From: Poecilobothrus nobilitatus
Lineage: Eukaryota > Arthropoda > Insecta > Diptera > Dolichopodidae
Reading direction: 5' to 3'
Length of the DNA stretch: 64,000 nt
Assembly: GCA_947095535.1 (NCBI GenBank)
Contig: OX352772.1
Location: 46,395,445-46,459,444, forward strand
Below the pieces are notes generated by a model, which saw nothing but the letters and a program-made list of their open reading frames with translations, had not been told where the DNA came from and made no database searches. Numbering within the stretch: position 1 is the stretch's first letter; each line of letters starts with the position of its first letter. A program made the translations under genes and the position numbers. Shown piece by piece: positions 24,200 to 36,251 of the stretch.

Positions 24200-24610
24200 A
24201 CAATCAGGAATTCAGGAAATAACACTCTAGTACCAAATTTGAAATTTCTATCTTTATTAATTTCGAATATATGCTTGTTCGGTTTTAAGAGTTGTGTGGG
24301 AGGTACCCGAACAACCACTCCAATTCCTCTCAAATTTTAGGGATATTACGAATTAAGGAAAAAAACACCCTCGTAGAAAATTTTTGAATTTCTATCTTTG
24401 TTAAATTCGAAAATATGCGTGTTCGGTTTTGGGAGTTGTATGAGAGGTACCCGAACTCATGGTCCGATTTCGCCCATTTGCAATCCCCACCTTTCTTTAG
24501 TCATTGTTAACCTACAGTATAAATTTCGTTGCATCATAACTATATTTTTCCCTAAGGGAAGTGGAAATCTTTTAAAGACACCAAGAATATCTTCTTATTA
24601 GTGTCAGATT
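24200..24610 (-). mobile_element. HINE-like element, family D, fragment
   Basis: It has two tandem versions (about 24230-24330 and 24370-24480) of a block with TATGCTTGTTCGGTTTTAAG and GAGGTACCCGAAC. The same block occurs in the complete family D element at 56204-56957, in the same orientation. It also shares the phrase TTTGCAATCCCCACCTTTCTTT with 56711-56740. The terminal TATACCC hairpin was not found here, so the copy is truncated. Confidence 0.5.
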
Positions 24611-24700
24611 TTTACTGACTAAACCCATCTCCCTTTTTGTTCAATATAATGGACTGAAATGGCTAACTGCTAAAACAATATTATAGTCTAAGGAGTAGGA
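24540..24700. repeat. Dispersed repeat, family E, copy 3
   Basis: AAGGGAAGTGGAAATCTTTTAAAG, then CTTATTAGTGTCAGATTTTTACTGACTAAAC and CAATATAATGGACTGAAATG, match family E at 34540-34710 and, inverted, the 15.9-16.2 kb copy. It follows directly on the family D fragment, so D and E may be parts of one element. Confidence 0.45.
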
Positions 24701-24714
24701 GAATATAGGACAAG

Positions 24715-24812
24715 GGTAGGACAAAGTTTCGGAAAAATAGAATTGGTGAGTGAGACTGTAAGGGTAGGACAAGGATCCGGAAAAATTGAATTGGTGAGTG
24801 AGACTGTAAGAG
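24715..24812. repeat. Two-copy 48-bp tandem duplication
   Basis: The unit beginning GGTAGGACAA and ending GAGTGAGACTGTAAG starts at 24715 and again at 24763. The copies differ at only a few positions. Confidence 0.8.
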
Positions 24813-24949
24813 AACAATGGATTTGCCTATTACTATTACCAGTTTGCAATCAATGACGAAACCGTGAGCAGTTCGCAGTATGCAGTATTATATAACATCT
24901 TCCTGCATGCAGTTTTATTATTATCAGTTTTTTTGACGTTTTTAAAAGT

Positions 24950-25190
24950 TAGGCTAACAGACCACTTAACTTTAAAAAATTGCCTCTACCAATAGCAATT
25001 ATATTTATTACAAGAAATCCGCAGAAAATATTATCGAGTCTAAAAAAAACTAGAGATAGTGTACAAAGGCAATTCCACTCACAGCTCTTAAGACAGGAAA
25101 TATCGAAAACATCATTATATAAGAATATTTGTTTAATGTGATCCTTCAACTGGCTAATGATATAATATGGGATATACACCATCTTTGATA
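24950..25190 (-). pseudogene. Probable LINE reverse transcriptase relic
   Basis: The minus strand contains SIFPVLRAVSGIAFVHYL, which fits a decayed form of the LINE motif lrGVPQGSvLGpLLF, followed by a decayed FADD-like region. The plus strand also reads open for about 62 codons and a second minus frame for 77, so the call rests on a weak motif. No intact domain is present. Confidence 0.3.
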
Positions 25191-25194
25191 TTTA

Positions 25195-26095
25195 AAAAAT
25201 GTCAGTAATTCAAAATAATGCATACTAGATAGAGCACATATTCAAATTAGCAGTTTAAAAAATTTGAATCCCTTATTCATAATATGTGGCTGAAAAATGT
25301 TAAACTTATTAAAGGATTTTTGGCTTTATATAAAAACAAATTAGATTTGTTATATCTTTTAGGCAACAAAAAGGGTTTCGAAATTAATAAAAATGTAATT
25401 TAATTAAAATTAAAAAAAAGAAAACAGAAAAAATAGTAACGCAACATTTAAAAAAATAAAACAAAGAATATGTCTATTAAATTACAGTTATTTTTTAATC
25501 TATTCCATCAACCTCAATAAATGTCATGTTTCATTAGTAAAATTTATATAAAAATTCGTATAATCCTATTTATTCTTGTCTTCTTAATTCTTGAATTTTC
25601 ATGTGTTAAAAAAAGCCCCACAATTTTTTATAAAAAATAAAAAAAAAAATTTTTTTTAATAAACTTCCTTATGAATAAAATTAAATGGGAAATGACATTC
25701 CCCACATGTAACGCCCCATATATGTTTTAATTTAAACAAATGATTGAAACTTTTCAAAATTTATCTAAAATAACAGGAAACAGGGGCTTTTTTTTTATTC
25801 TCTTGTAATTTACAGGTATTCTAAAAAGTTTGTATTAATTTATTAAAATTAAAATTTCTTTAATTTGAAAAACTTGAGAAAAGAATAAAAATAAAATATT
25901 AGGATAAAGTAAATTTTGGAATTATGGTTGTTCACACCAGTAAAAGCAAACAAAAATTTTGTAGTAACGTTTATAACTAAATGAAGTGGGGAGTAGAAAG
26001 ATTGGGTTAGAAACCGGCATACGTCTAAGTAATTTTAAATTATTTAAAAATTTACTTATGCAATTTATATAAGAGGTGAATAAGCCACAACTAAG
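25195..26095. other. AT-rich sequence, no gene seen
   Basis: Homopolymer-rich, with nothing recognised. Confidence 0.4.
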
Positions 26096-26099
26096 AAAA

Positions 26100-26830
26100 A
26101 CTCACAAAAACACTAGCCTGATGGACTAGAAAGTACTACGCTGAGTTCCAAACAACACCTAGAAAGGCCATAATAAATGAACTCAAGCAATGCAACATTA
26201 CATTAGAGAATACAAAAACAGCAACAGGAAATAGTGTGATATGAAAATGTCACATCGAAGTTCCAACCCGCGGAGTAAATTAGATACTAAAAAAAACAAA
26301 TAGCCAATAACCTTAGTAATGTTGCGGAATTTATTTATAATTAGGAATAAGAAATGAAACAAGGTAACATATGGACAACAAAAGATTATTGTTCCAATTC
26401 TACAATATTCCACAAAAGAATCGTATAAGACACCTTTAAATTGTAATATCATAATAACTCACAACATTTTATGTTACATTTTATAAAATTTCTGACTTTT
26501 CTTAAATTTATTATACCTTTTCGATTAAAATGTTTCTCCTGCTAAAGTTCATAATTTTGATTTAAGATGTTATGACTTTTCTGTAAGGTCTTATTTTTAA
26601 TTAGAAATGGTGCATAATTACATAAACATGCAGCAGAAAACGCTGTTAGAAAACTAATCTAAACGAATTACAAATTTTGAAGACAAGTTATAACATCGAA
26701 ACCTCGATTCTTGATTGGTTACCTACATGGCTGATTAACCGAAGGAACGCACAAGTCGCAATCGCAAACATATTGATGATACGTTTGAAGATGGCCTATC
26801 ATGAACGTAAAATCTAGTAATTACTGATTC
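26100..26830 (+). pseudogene. LINE relic with reverse transcriptase fragment
   Basis: At about 26655-26815 the plus strand is open for 55 codons and contains ILDWLPTWLINRRNAQVAIA. This matches the LINE reverse transcriptase stretch Wl.sYL.nR.q.V.i that precedes the GVPQGS motif. Upstream, 26120-26230 is open with WTRKYYAEFQTTPRKAI and a higher GC content than its surroundings, and may belong to the same dead element. The minus frame at 26198-26452 is unbroken for 84 codons but shows no family features. Stops and frame changes separate the pieces. Confidence 0.4.
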
Positions 26831-28295
26831 ACTTAGCCTTAAGCAATAAAGAATAATACTATAAAAATACTGAAGTAATGTTACACCCAAGTTACTCAAA
26901 CAGTCATATTTTCAAATATATATTATATCTGTTGAATTCGCAAATTCCTAAATTAAACTTATGCCTATAGTTTTTAAAATCCTCTTAAAGTAACCAACAC
27001 AATCAATTTAATTTTTTTATTAGCCAAACTTATTGCATTTTAATGTTTAAAACAAAAAAATACAGTTAGCAGACATTTACAGTAAAAGAAAACATCATTA
27101 AAAACTCAGAAGAAAAAAAGAAGAAGTTCTGGAGACAAAATACAAAAAAGTTATTAATAATATTTCAGAACAGTTGGGTTTTCATTCCAATTTTTTTTAT
27201 AATTCTACTGTCATTTGCTAAATAATAGTCAAAGACATTTAAATTTACTAATTACATTTCCTGGGGTTTACGTATAATTTAAATTCATTTGAAAGGGTAT
27301 AAAGCAAAGAGTAATTTATAAAAAAAAAGGAATATTCACCATAGGGTGAAAACCACCATTAAAAAAAAATAAAATTGTCTTCAAAAAAAAATTTCTTTTC
27401 TTTCTGTTTTTTAATAAAAGGTGTGACAGTAAGAGGATTTGTAATTACATTTTTTAACGAAGAAAGAAAACGATTTTACACCCTTCAAGATATTTAAACT
27501 TTATCAAATATCTTAAAGGGTGTGAAACTATGTAAATTTATACTTACATATTAATATACATATATGTATATCATTTGAAAAAAGTAAGACATGTTTTTTA
27601 TGTGTTATCGTACAGTTCATCCGGAGCCTTAACTTTGACGCTTATTAAATTTTTTTTTTTTTTTTCTCATTTAAATTTTTGGTATATTTTGGTATACCTT
27701 TCGTTAAATTTCATTATTTAAATTATTGTGGTAGTATTGTATGATATTAAAAAATTTTAACACCCCAATTTTGAATATGATTTGTGGGGTAACTAATAAA
27801 TTTTTTCAGATTGATTTTTTTTCAACATGAATTTAAATAAATAATAATATCATCTCAAAATCATACGCAAATATTTTTTTAAATTTTAAATGAAAAAAAT
27901 TTACTTCACTTTAAATTTTAACATAATGTTATGGCAGTATATAAAATCAAAGATTTTTAAAGGTTTCAAATTTGTAATTCATCTTTGAATTTTATCGAAT
28001 CGCTTTATAATTAAGAAAAGCATTTGTTAAAGAAATGTAAGAATATAATGTTTGGGTAACAATTTTTGTATTTTATTTTAAAAATATTTCTAGTGGTGTC
28101 CAAGAGGCAGGTACTTAAAATTATGATTTTTCTTAATTTTTAACCAATATATTTACAGTTTTTTTATTAATATGTACTTTATGCTTTTCTCAAAAATATT
28201 TCACCATTTTCAAAATTTTGAATAAAAGTAATGTAGAGAAACCAAAAATTTGTAAAAGTTTAGTTGCATATAACACATTTAATTGAAATATCCAA
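26830..28295. other. AT-rich sequence with one hairpin, no gene seen
   Basis: No gene or mobile element was recognised apart from the 22-bp hairpin listed separately. The part from 27900 could be the diverged interior of the family A relic that follows. Confidence 0.35.
27474..27527. repeat. Hairpin with 22-bp arms
   Basis: The arms are 27474-27495 and 27506-27527 (TTTTACACCCTTCAAGATATTT-like), with two mismatches and a 10-nt loop. The cleanest palindrome in a 1.5-kb featureless stretch; function unknown. Confidence 0.7.
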
Positions 28296-28299
28296 TACT

Positions 28300-28615
28300 T
28301 TAAAAAATATCCTGTCCTGTTTGTTTCTTTTTAGAAGAACATAAGATGCAAACATTTGAAAACATCAGGACTATTTTGAACTTTGTCATTCTGTAGATTC
28401 TTTATGTGTTGGGACTACATAAAACATAAAATGGTTGTCTATAGCTCTTATTTTTTCTAGTCAAACTATCTATAATTAAATTTTATTTGCCCTATGTCAA
28501 AAAGTGGAGAAGGTTTTTAAACAGACAGTTGGGCAGATGAAATGACAAACTGACAGACGAATAGAGTCGAACTTAAAAGCACTTTTTTTTAATTTTTTTT
28601 TTTGAAAATATGCTA
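28300..28615 (-). mobile_element. HINE-like element, family A, copy 6 (5' part, decayed)
   Basis: On the minus strand it runs from TTAGCATATTTTC at 28615 through a diverged GTCTGTC tract to the GTAGTCCCAACAC and CAAAGTTCAAAATAGTCC blocks, in the order seen in other family A copies. The core anchor and 3' end are not recognisable. Confidence 0.5.
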
Positions 28616-28619
28616 AAAA

Positions 28620-30120
28620 TCACAAAAATATACAAAAATATAATGATTATATAATATAACATAATAATAATAAAACATTTCCATCTTAAAATTACGCAGT
28701 ATTTTTAAATATGGCTTCACTAATAATGGGAAATCTTAAAATAAAATTTAATTGATTTATTTATTTTCTTACATTTTTTTGTCATTTTAATTTAAATTTT
28801 TTAAAGCAATTTAAATTTAGGCTCATGCTTTAAATTATTAAAATGTGTGTATTTTGCAAGTATCTCTTTCATCAAAGTTAGGGGTTGCTGGGTGTTAGAT
28901 ACAATTTTGTAAAATTTTTTGTTTAATTTTCTTCCTAAAATTCACACATTCGTGATTTATTATTCATTTTGTGTAAAATTCATTCCGAAACAAATTTAAG
29001 TTTTTTATTTTTATAAGTTAAAGGTGAACTTTAAGCTGAAATATTTAATTAAAAACTTCCATATAAAATAAAAAGCCATAACTCAAACATTTTTTGACGT
29101 AGATTAAAAAAACAACAATATTTTATTTCGTGTTCAGAATTCTAATTGGAAAGTAGTAATGTTTCCAATAAAATCTAAAAAAAAAATTTAATAAATCATG
29201 ATTTGATATCAAAAAAAAAAATAAATAACGGATAACAACATGAAACAAATTTTGACAGAGATGTCAATATTAAAGTCAAGGTACATTCATTAAATTTGCA
29301 ATTTAACTTGAATTTACTTAATGATTATTTTGGCGTCAATAAACTTAAAATTTTAAAAAAAAATATTTTTAATATATACCAACTAACAGTAAATATAATA
29401 CAACTTTTGAAAATGTGATTTAATTAAAATATCTCGGATGCGACAATAAGAATTCCGTATAAATTACATAACATTATTGAGACTTTCGCAAACAACTACC
29501 AAAACAAACATTATGCAATATGTATAATGTATACTTTGCTCATATTCATACACGATTAAGTTATTTAAATTAGGCTTTCGATGTCACCTATAAAATACAA
29601 AAACTACCTGTACTTTAAAACAAAAGCTTAAAATTTATAAATATGTAATTTGATTTTAACCATTTCAAAAAATTTCTTCCGTTGGAGAAATTAAAAATTT
29701 TTATAAGGAGCTATTGTCTTATAAGTTGGATACATAAAAATGCTAAAATTCAGTATAATAATATCTAAAATTTCTGAAACTCATTTATATAATACAAGAA
29801 ATTGAAACAATATATCAGCTCAAAGTTTTCCAACTAATATGTTCATATATACACAATAATTTAAAATTTTAATAATCAATCACTTCAAATAAAATATTTG
29901 AATTCTACATTAAATTTTAAAAATCATCTCGAAAAGTATCTTATGGCTAATTAATCAAAATTTTGTATTTATTTGTTTTTTTTTTTTTTTTATATATATA
30001 TATAGTATAATGTATAATGTATAATAATTTTATTTGAAAATTGTAAGTACACTTTTATTGATTAAGTCCGCCTCTTCCTTTAGTCAATATACAGTTACAA
30101 CATGAAGTAGCATATAAGTA
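28620..30120. other. AT-rich sequence, no gene seen
   Basis: Nothing recognised; long A/T runs near 29195-29222 and 29977-30002. Confidence 0.4.
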
Positions 30121-30124
30121 GCAA

Positions 30125-30914
30125 CGGTTTTTAAAGGCGCACATTTCCAAAACACAATATAAACTGTTTAGAATTGTGACTTGCACAAAAATTTTAAAAT
30201 TTCATGTAAATAAGAAAAAATGTGCAAATAGGACTTTTCTGGAATTTTGAAGGACTGTAAATCCGGAACCCTATACAACTAAGAAAAACCGTTAACACAA
30301 GTGAAAACACATTACTCGAGCTTTAATTTTTATGTCTTGCCAAAGAAAAATTTGTTCAGGTACTTAAATTACAAGTGCCTAAACTTTTCAATATTTTAGA
30401 CCTAATAGTTCTTAAACAGGGGGTGGTACAAAAAAATTTTCTTAGCAAACTTATACTAATTCTAAAAGTTATTTCTGCCCTCAAAATTTCAAGTCCTTAT
30501 TTGAAAGCGTTCCGAAGTTATAAGGATAGAAAAATCATGCAAAATTTTGTTTTCACATAACGGTAAATTTAAATACTAAATTTAAAATAATAGTATAATT
30601 TTGATATTAATTTCCAAAGTTAAAAAAAGCACCTGTCGAATGGACGTTTTTTGATTGAAAAAATGTTAAGCAGTACATTAGATATACGAATTTAAAAATA
30701 ATGCTTTTTCAAAGTTTGAGGGAATGTAGCTCCTTAATGGATAGGGCTACATGAAAAAGTTGTTCCACAAAATTAATTTTTTTATGAAACCTACCAATGG
30801 TTAAAATTTTTTTTCTCTATCTTTAACGGTGTAGAAGTTTTGTAAACAGACGGATGGACGGACAGGGTGAAACTAATAAGCACATTTTTTCAAAATTTTT
30901 TTGGAAAGGTGCTA
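30125..30914 (-). mobile_element. HINE-like element, family A, copy 5
   Basis: On the minus strand the 5' end TTAGCACCTTTCC (30914) is followed by CCGTCCATCCGTCTG, the GTAGCCCTATCC block, TTTACCGTTATGTGAAA near 30550-30568, and the second-half blocks down to GCGCCTTTAAAAACCGTTG. The 3' terminal hairpin is cut after CCGTTG, so the last 25 bp are missing or replaced. Confidence 0.7.
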
Positions 30915-30918
30915 AAAA

Positions 30919-31150
30919 TGGAAGTGGATAGGACACACACTCAGAAAGTCACCAAATAATATAGCTCGCTAAAAGATAAATAGGAATACCACGCATGACA
31001 TGGAGAAGAACAATATCGAAAGAAATGAAAGAGAACGGTAAAGCATGGGCAGAAATAAAACAAATGGCCCAAAACAAAGTACGATGGAGAAGCTATGTGG
31101 AAGCCCTATGCTCCCCAACGTAGTACAAGAAGGGGAAAAAAAAAAAAACT
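30919..31150 (+). pseudogene. RTE-like LINE, C-terminus and 3' end
   Basis: The plus strand reads WKWIGHTLRKSPNNIAR, a stop with a frameshift, then PRMTWRRTISKEMKENGK and QNKVRWRSYVEALCSPT, ending at a stop at 31121-31123 and an A-run to about 31149. This is the usual end of the many LINE proteins annotated as craniofacial development protein 2-like: a rgRPr.TWRR..e.e.....tW.e....aqdR..WR..v.alCp pattern. The copy is 5'-truncated, as is normal for LINEs. Its 5' break lies directly at the 5' end of the family A element before it. Confidence 0.75.
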
Positions 31151-32655
31151 ACTTTATAAAAAATGGTTATATGGCAAAAAAAAACATTTCGATCGGTTTT
31201 ATATTTCGCAGATGATTTTGTTAAAATTCATATATAATGTAAGACTAATCGAAAATGTTAAACCAGAAGTTGTCTAGGCAATACAACATTACAAAGTCTA
31301 CTGAAGAAGGTAAGTAATGTTGTAGTAGATAAAACATTGAATAATAGTATAATATTATTCAATTCTGATATAATAATAAATAATTAATAGAAATTATGTA
31401 TAATTAACATTTAAATTTTTTTATTGTTTTTTAATTGTAAGGGATGGGACGAAAAAATAAATAATTTTACTACCTTATCACCTTACCTTAGATTTTTTAA
31501 TTTTTTGAAAATTATTTTAAAAACATTCACATAAAATAAATAAATCTCATTTTTTTTATAATAAATATAATATTAAATTGAAATAAAATAAAATAATTAA
31601 TATAGTCTGAAACAGATAAATGGACATTTTCCGTAATAAATTAAATTTAATTAAAAATTCGTTTTTAATTTTTATTTATATGATTATACAGACATATAAA
31701 AATATGTGCATATAATGGAAAACCAAATATAAAAATTAAATTTATTAATGAAAATAATTATTTTGTTTTTCTTTTTTTCAAAAACTTCCCATTCAGAAAT
31801 AACAATAATCTTTTTTAATTGTAATTGTAATACTTTTTTTTTAATCCTTTTTTAATCAATACTATAATCAATACTATAAATTAATTTTTTTTTTTTGTTA
31901 TTAAAAATAATTTTGGTTTTATTTAGTATTATGTATTTTAAGTTTATAAAAAATTAATGCATACCTACATTAACTATTAAATTCCCAATTTTTTTTAATT
32001 AACTATTTTTCAATTGAATTTAGTTGTACAGTATTAAAACAAAAAATTTTCTATCAGTTTCTATGTATCCCACCTTTCTAATATAAAGATTTATATCGTG
32101 AAAGAGCTGCCATCCTCAAATTATTTTAGCTGAAATTTTTTAAAATATTTTTTTAATCTAAAAATTTTAAATTTAAAGGAAAAAAATATTTTATACCCAC
32201 ATTATGTTTGGGTATGTAACTTGTGATATGTATTGTCAAAATTTTTCACCAAATTAAAGTTCGAACTCTACAACTTTTAATTCTATTTTGGTAAGTAATT
32301 TAGCATGCGGTAATTTATCTTTTTGTATCGAAACAAAATTAAAAGTTTCATAGTTGGAAATCTAATTCAATGGCAAATTTTGGTAATATGTATCCTTGAG
32401 TCTTGATTTATGATATGTGTGTAAATGTACAGTTCATTGTTAAACAGAAATTTTACCAAAAACGTTGTAAACATACAACTTAAGGATGATAAAATTTTTG
32501 AAAAAAATAACAAAAATTGCACATCCATTTCAATAGTATTTGAAATTTATTCGTATTTAGTTAAGATAAGAGTTAGTTTTCTTTCAAAACATTTCAATTA
32601 GTACCAACTTTAGTTAAAAAAAAACAAAAACAAAAAATTTAATTAAATTCATCAA
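31150..32655. other. AT-rich sequence, no gene seen
   Basis: Homopolymer-rich. A short GAGCTGCCATCC phrase at 32105 recalls the inverted-repeat terminus at 530 and 2790, but no longer match is evident. Confidence 0.4.
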
Positions 32656-32667
32656 TCTGAAATATTT

Positions 32668-32861
32668 TTTTTTTTTTTTTAGTTTATCCGCTGTCACATA
32701 AATGTGACAAGGAAATTACACAGTCTTTCCTTTTCAGACGTGACTGTAAATGTCGTAAGAGTGAATTATTCTTACGACATGTGTGGGATTCGAACCCACA
32801 CTCCCTTTGTGTTTACAGAGTATTTTATACGCTTTATATACGCTTAGGCCACCGAGACCCC
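32668..32861 (-). mobile_element. tRNA-derived SINE (SINE-1), copy 4
   Basis: The minus-strand head is at 32861, with B box GGTTCGAATCCCAC near 32790. The body carries ACGACATTTACAGTCACG and ACATTTATGTGACAG and ends in an A-run (T-run on plus). The 11-bp duplication CTGAAATATTT flanks it at 32657-32667 and 32862-32872, marking both ends of the insertion. Confidence 0.85.
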
Positions 32862-32872
32862 CTGAAATATTT

Positions 32873-34485
32873 GAACATAAAAAATATTTTTAAAGTAGCC
32901 TCTCCAAGGATTTTGTTTAGGATACGATTTGTGGTACATTAATGTATCATTGTCCAAATTATAAGTTGTGTTAAACGTAAAAAGTTTAAGTTTTTAAAAG
33001 TAGAAGACGTTCCGAAGAAACTAAGATATGGTATCGGAGTATGTTTCGATGTATTGCTTAAGATTTAATCCTGTAATCGAATGAGATAAGGATATTATCA
33101 ATTTATAACCAAATATAAATCATTAAATAAATACCCATTCAATATAATCAAATAATAAATAAATAAATACAAAAATAAATTGTGTGTGCCAGATAATAGA
33201 TGGTGCACTAATAGTTAAAATGTATTTGTTTCATAATATGTATTTTTCAATACCGATAGCTACAATTGTATAAACTACAAATAATAAAGATTTAGTAATA
33301 AATCAATACTGCAAGAAATTTAATCTTTATCTAATTTATATAAAATAATCTTGTATGATTGGCTTCTTAAAGAAATGAGGTACAAAGGTACAGAATTAGT
33401 AATTAGTAAAACAAAAATAAAATATCAATAAGTTTATTTACATTTAATAAATCTTTATTAAGAAAAACTATGGAACATAATATTCTATCTGTAATTCTAT
33501 AACACACATACACAGTTATGTAATAGTAAGAATATAATATAATAATACATCTGTATATGTTATGTATCAATGTATGCAAATACTTTATATACTTTACTTG
33601 TAATTAAATGAAGATGAAAATAAGATAAATAACTAAAAAAAAAAAAACAAAAAAATGTAAGTTAATTAATTTTAGACAAGAGACAGAAAATATTTAGTAG
33701 AAAATATAGAAATATTTTTCAAACAAATGGTTGTCATAGGAACATATTATTATCTTCTTAACAGTAAACTTTTAATATTTTTTATTTTATTTTTTTATTT
33801 TTTGCTTTTATTATTAAATGATTTTTTTTGATGCAAGTACCATAAAAAATTAACTGGAAACTAAGTAGACAATATGGAATCAATTTAATTATGATATTCT
33901 TTTATTAAATTGTAAATAATATAATTATCGTTTATAAAATGTTATTAAAATAAAAATTAATTATTGTTTTTATACTCGTATTGCTACATTTAATTAAAGT
34001 TAAGTTGTCATATTATGAATAAAGAGATCAAATATAATAAGCAAAAAATAAAAAGTTTATTAAAAAAAACATAATGGTTATTAACTTTGATTTGATTAAA
34101 AAATCGAATAAAAAAATTAAATTCAATATTTAATAAAATTGCTATTTTATTTTTATTTTTTTACTTATAATCTCATTAAAGAAGTTTATTGCATTCATAA
34201 AATTTTTTTAATTTATTATGCGAAACAATACAGTTGCGCCCGCTAAGACGATAACACGGTGACGGTAAAAGGGTTAGAAACCGTTAAAATGTTTAAAATG
34301 CAAAATAGATACTATCACTCTGCTTATAATATAATATTTCATTATTTCAATTTATTTTATTTTATTTTATGTTTATAAATATATTTTTCAACATTTATAA
34401 AAAACATATGACTCAGTTATATTACTAACCCAGATTCGATATTGGTTTGGTAAATTGCCTTACATGCTTATTCTTTTTTTTGCGA
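32873..34485. other. AT-rich sequence, no gene seen
   Basis: Nothing recognised; it includes several A/T runs and a GC-richer patch at 34238-34285 without motif. Confidence 0.4.
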
Positions 34486-34489
34486 AGTA

Positions 34490-34810
34490 CAAATAGCATA
34501 TCACACCATTTCTTTCATACCATTTTTAGTTTTCATACCATTTTTTTTCTTAAGGAAGATGGAAACTTTCTAAAGAGACCATGAATACCTCCTTGATAGT
34601 GTCTTTCCTAAGGAGACCATGTATACCCCCTTTATATGTCAGATTTTTTAGTGTCAGATTTTAAACCCACCTCCTTCTTTAGCTAATATAATATAATGAG
34701 ATGAAACTAACATTCGCTACAAAGTCAAGGGTACTACAAAGCTACAAAGTATGGATTGCAAGATGAAATAGCATATATAGCACCTTCCTGCATTAGGTAA
34801 CTAAAGGTAG
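34490..34810. repeat. Dispersed repeat, family E, copy 4
   Basis: It has AAGGAAGATGGAAACTTTC, then a partial internal duplication of the AGAGACCATGaATACC block (34578 and 34611), GTCAGATTTTAAACCCACCTCC and ATATAATGAGATGAAACT. The blocks follow the order seen at 24545-24660. Confidence 0.45.
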
Positions 34811-34814
34811 CTCC

Positions 34815-35565
34815 ACTGTATCAGTTATATTTACTTTATATATCGTCCGCAAAGCAGATTTGTAATTGCAACAATTCTTTCAGTAATATTCCTAGAAAAA
34901 ACTTTTACGACATGTATATGATTTGAGCACAAACTCGCTTCAGTTTATCAACAATAGTTTATAATCCATAGTATTTAATCATTCGGCTCCATAATTTAAT
35001 AAATAATAATTTTAATAAATAATTTAATAAATAATTTATTCAAGAAGTGAAAATATGAAATGAATCAAGCGAGCGAATATTATTTAATTAATAGAATGTG
35101 TTTAATTGTCCCAAAATGTTTTTATAAACGACATCTTGTGTCTATATTTTCAGTTATATAATATACATATAATTTAACTATTTTGCACACCATGTAATCT
35201 ATAATTTCATTACATATTTATATTTATATACACATACACATTGGCTTAGGCCACGAATCCGTACACTTGAAACTAAAGCTCCTTCTTCTTCTTAATTTCA
35301 ACAATTAGATATATCTGATAAATATCATGATAAATATATACATATAACAAAATTTTCAGTTTTTACCAATTTTTCAATTATTTAAATTTCAAATTTTCTA
35401 ATTTTATTTTCTTTTTTAATGACTGACATTAAAAATATGAAAATTTTTATTTATTTTTTTTTGTTCCGAATTAATTTTTTTCTGTACGGAGTTATTTTTA
35501 GTTTTATTTATCGAATTTCTTTCAATGTTATTCTGAGATTCTTATCTCAATAATACATGCGAAAC
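34815..35565. other. AT-rich sequence, no gene seen
   Basis: Nothing recognised. Confidence 0.4.
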
Positions 35566-35829
35566 TGACGTATTTTTGTAGCGTTGTCAGATTCTCTCTG
35601 AAGAAAGCGCCACATTTTAAAAATTTTGTAGCGAAAAAGCTCCTGCAAAATGATACAACGCGAAAATGCTAAAAAAGTAAAATTAAATAAGAACAGAAAT
35701 TTGTTTTGTTTCAAAAATATGTTTATTTTAACATATATTTTATATTACCCGAACAAAATAACATTCTTCTTTTAACAAAAGAACATTTTTCATTAATTAA
35801 GAAAAGAATTGCAATGTTGTACGACATTA

Positions 35830-36240
35830 CAAGCCTGCTATACGGCGTCAAAATCTAAAACTTCTTCCAAAAAATCTTCGTCAAATGCTTTATTTTCCGA
35901 ATTTAAAAAATAAATTTATGAGTTAAAACGAGTTAGAATATTAGCATACCAGTTATTTTTGATGTTTTGCAATAAACAGCAGTTACTTTCACATAGCATT
36001 TAATGCGAACATATGTTAACATTCCGACACGAATTTTGGTTTTCGTTATATTCATAACTAAAAAAAACTCTTTCAACTATAGCTTTGGAATGTGGTAACG
36101 ATAACAAAATAAAAGAAAGTTTACTAATATATTTTGAAAATTTTATCACATAAAGCGGTTGTAATATTATTACCTTTTTTTCCAGAATTCTATGCTTCAG
36201 ATATCTGATGAAGTTCAAATGAATTTTTTAAATTAAATAA
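35830..36240 (-). pseudogene. hAT-family transposase, C-terminal relic
   Basis: The minus strand encodes SFILLSLPHSKAIVERVFFS, the hallmark of the hAT C-terminal dimerisation domain (family pattern LLslPhSNAsvERvFS). After a frame change it continues with MNITKTKIR and, further on, a patch ending DEDFLEEVLDFDAV then stop. Several frameshifts and stops make it inactive. A family C element abuts its N-terminal side at 36252. Sequences like CGTTGTCAGA (35581) and GGCAACCCTTAG (37627) might be decayed hAT termini, but this is weak. Confidence 0.7.
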
Positions 36241-36251
36241 AACATATTTTT

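Noticed and set aside
31095..31277. 60-codon plus-strand frame starting in the LINE tail
   Set aside because: It is out of frame with the LINE protein and continues through its A tail into featureless DNA.
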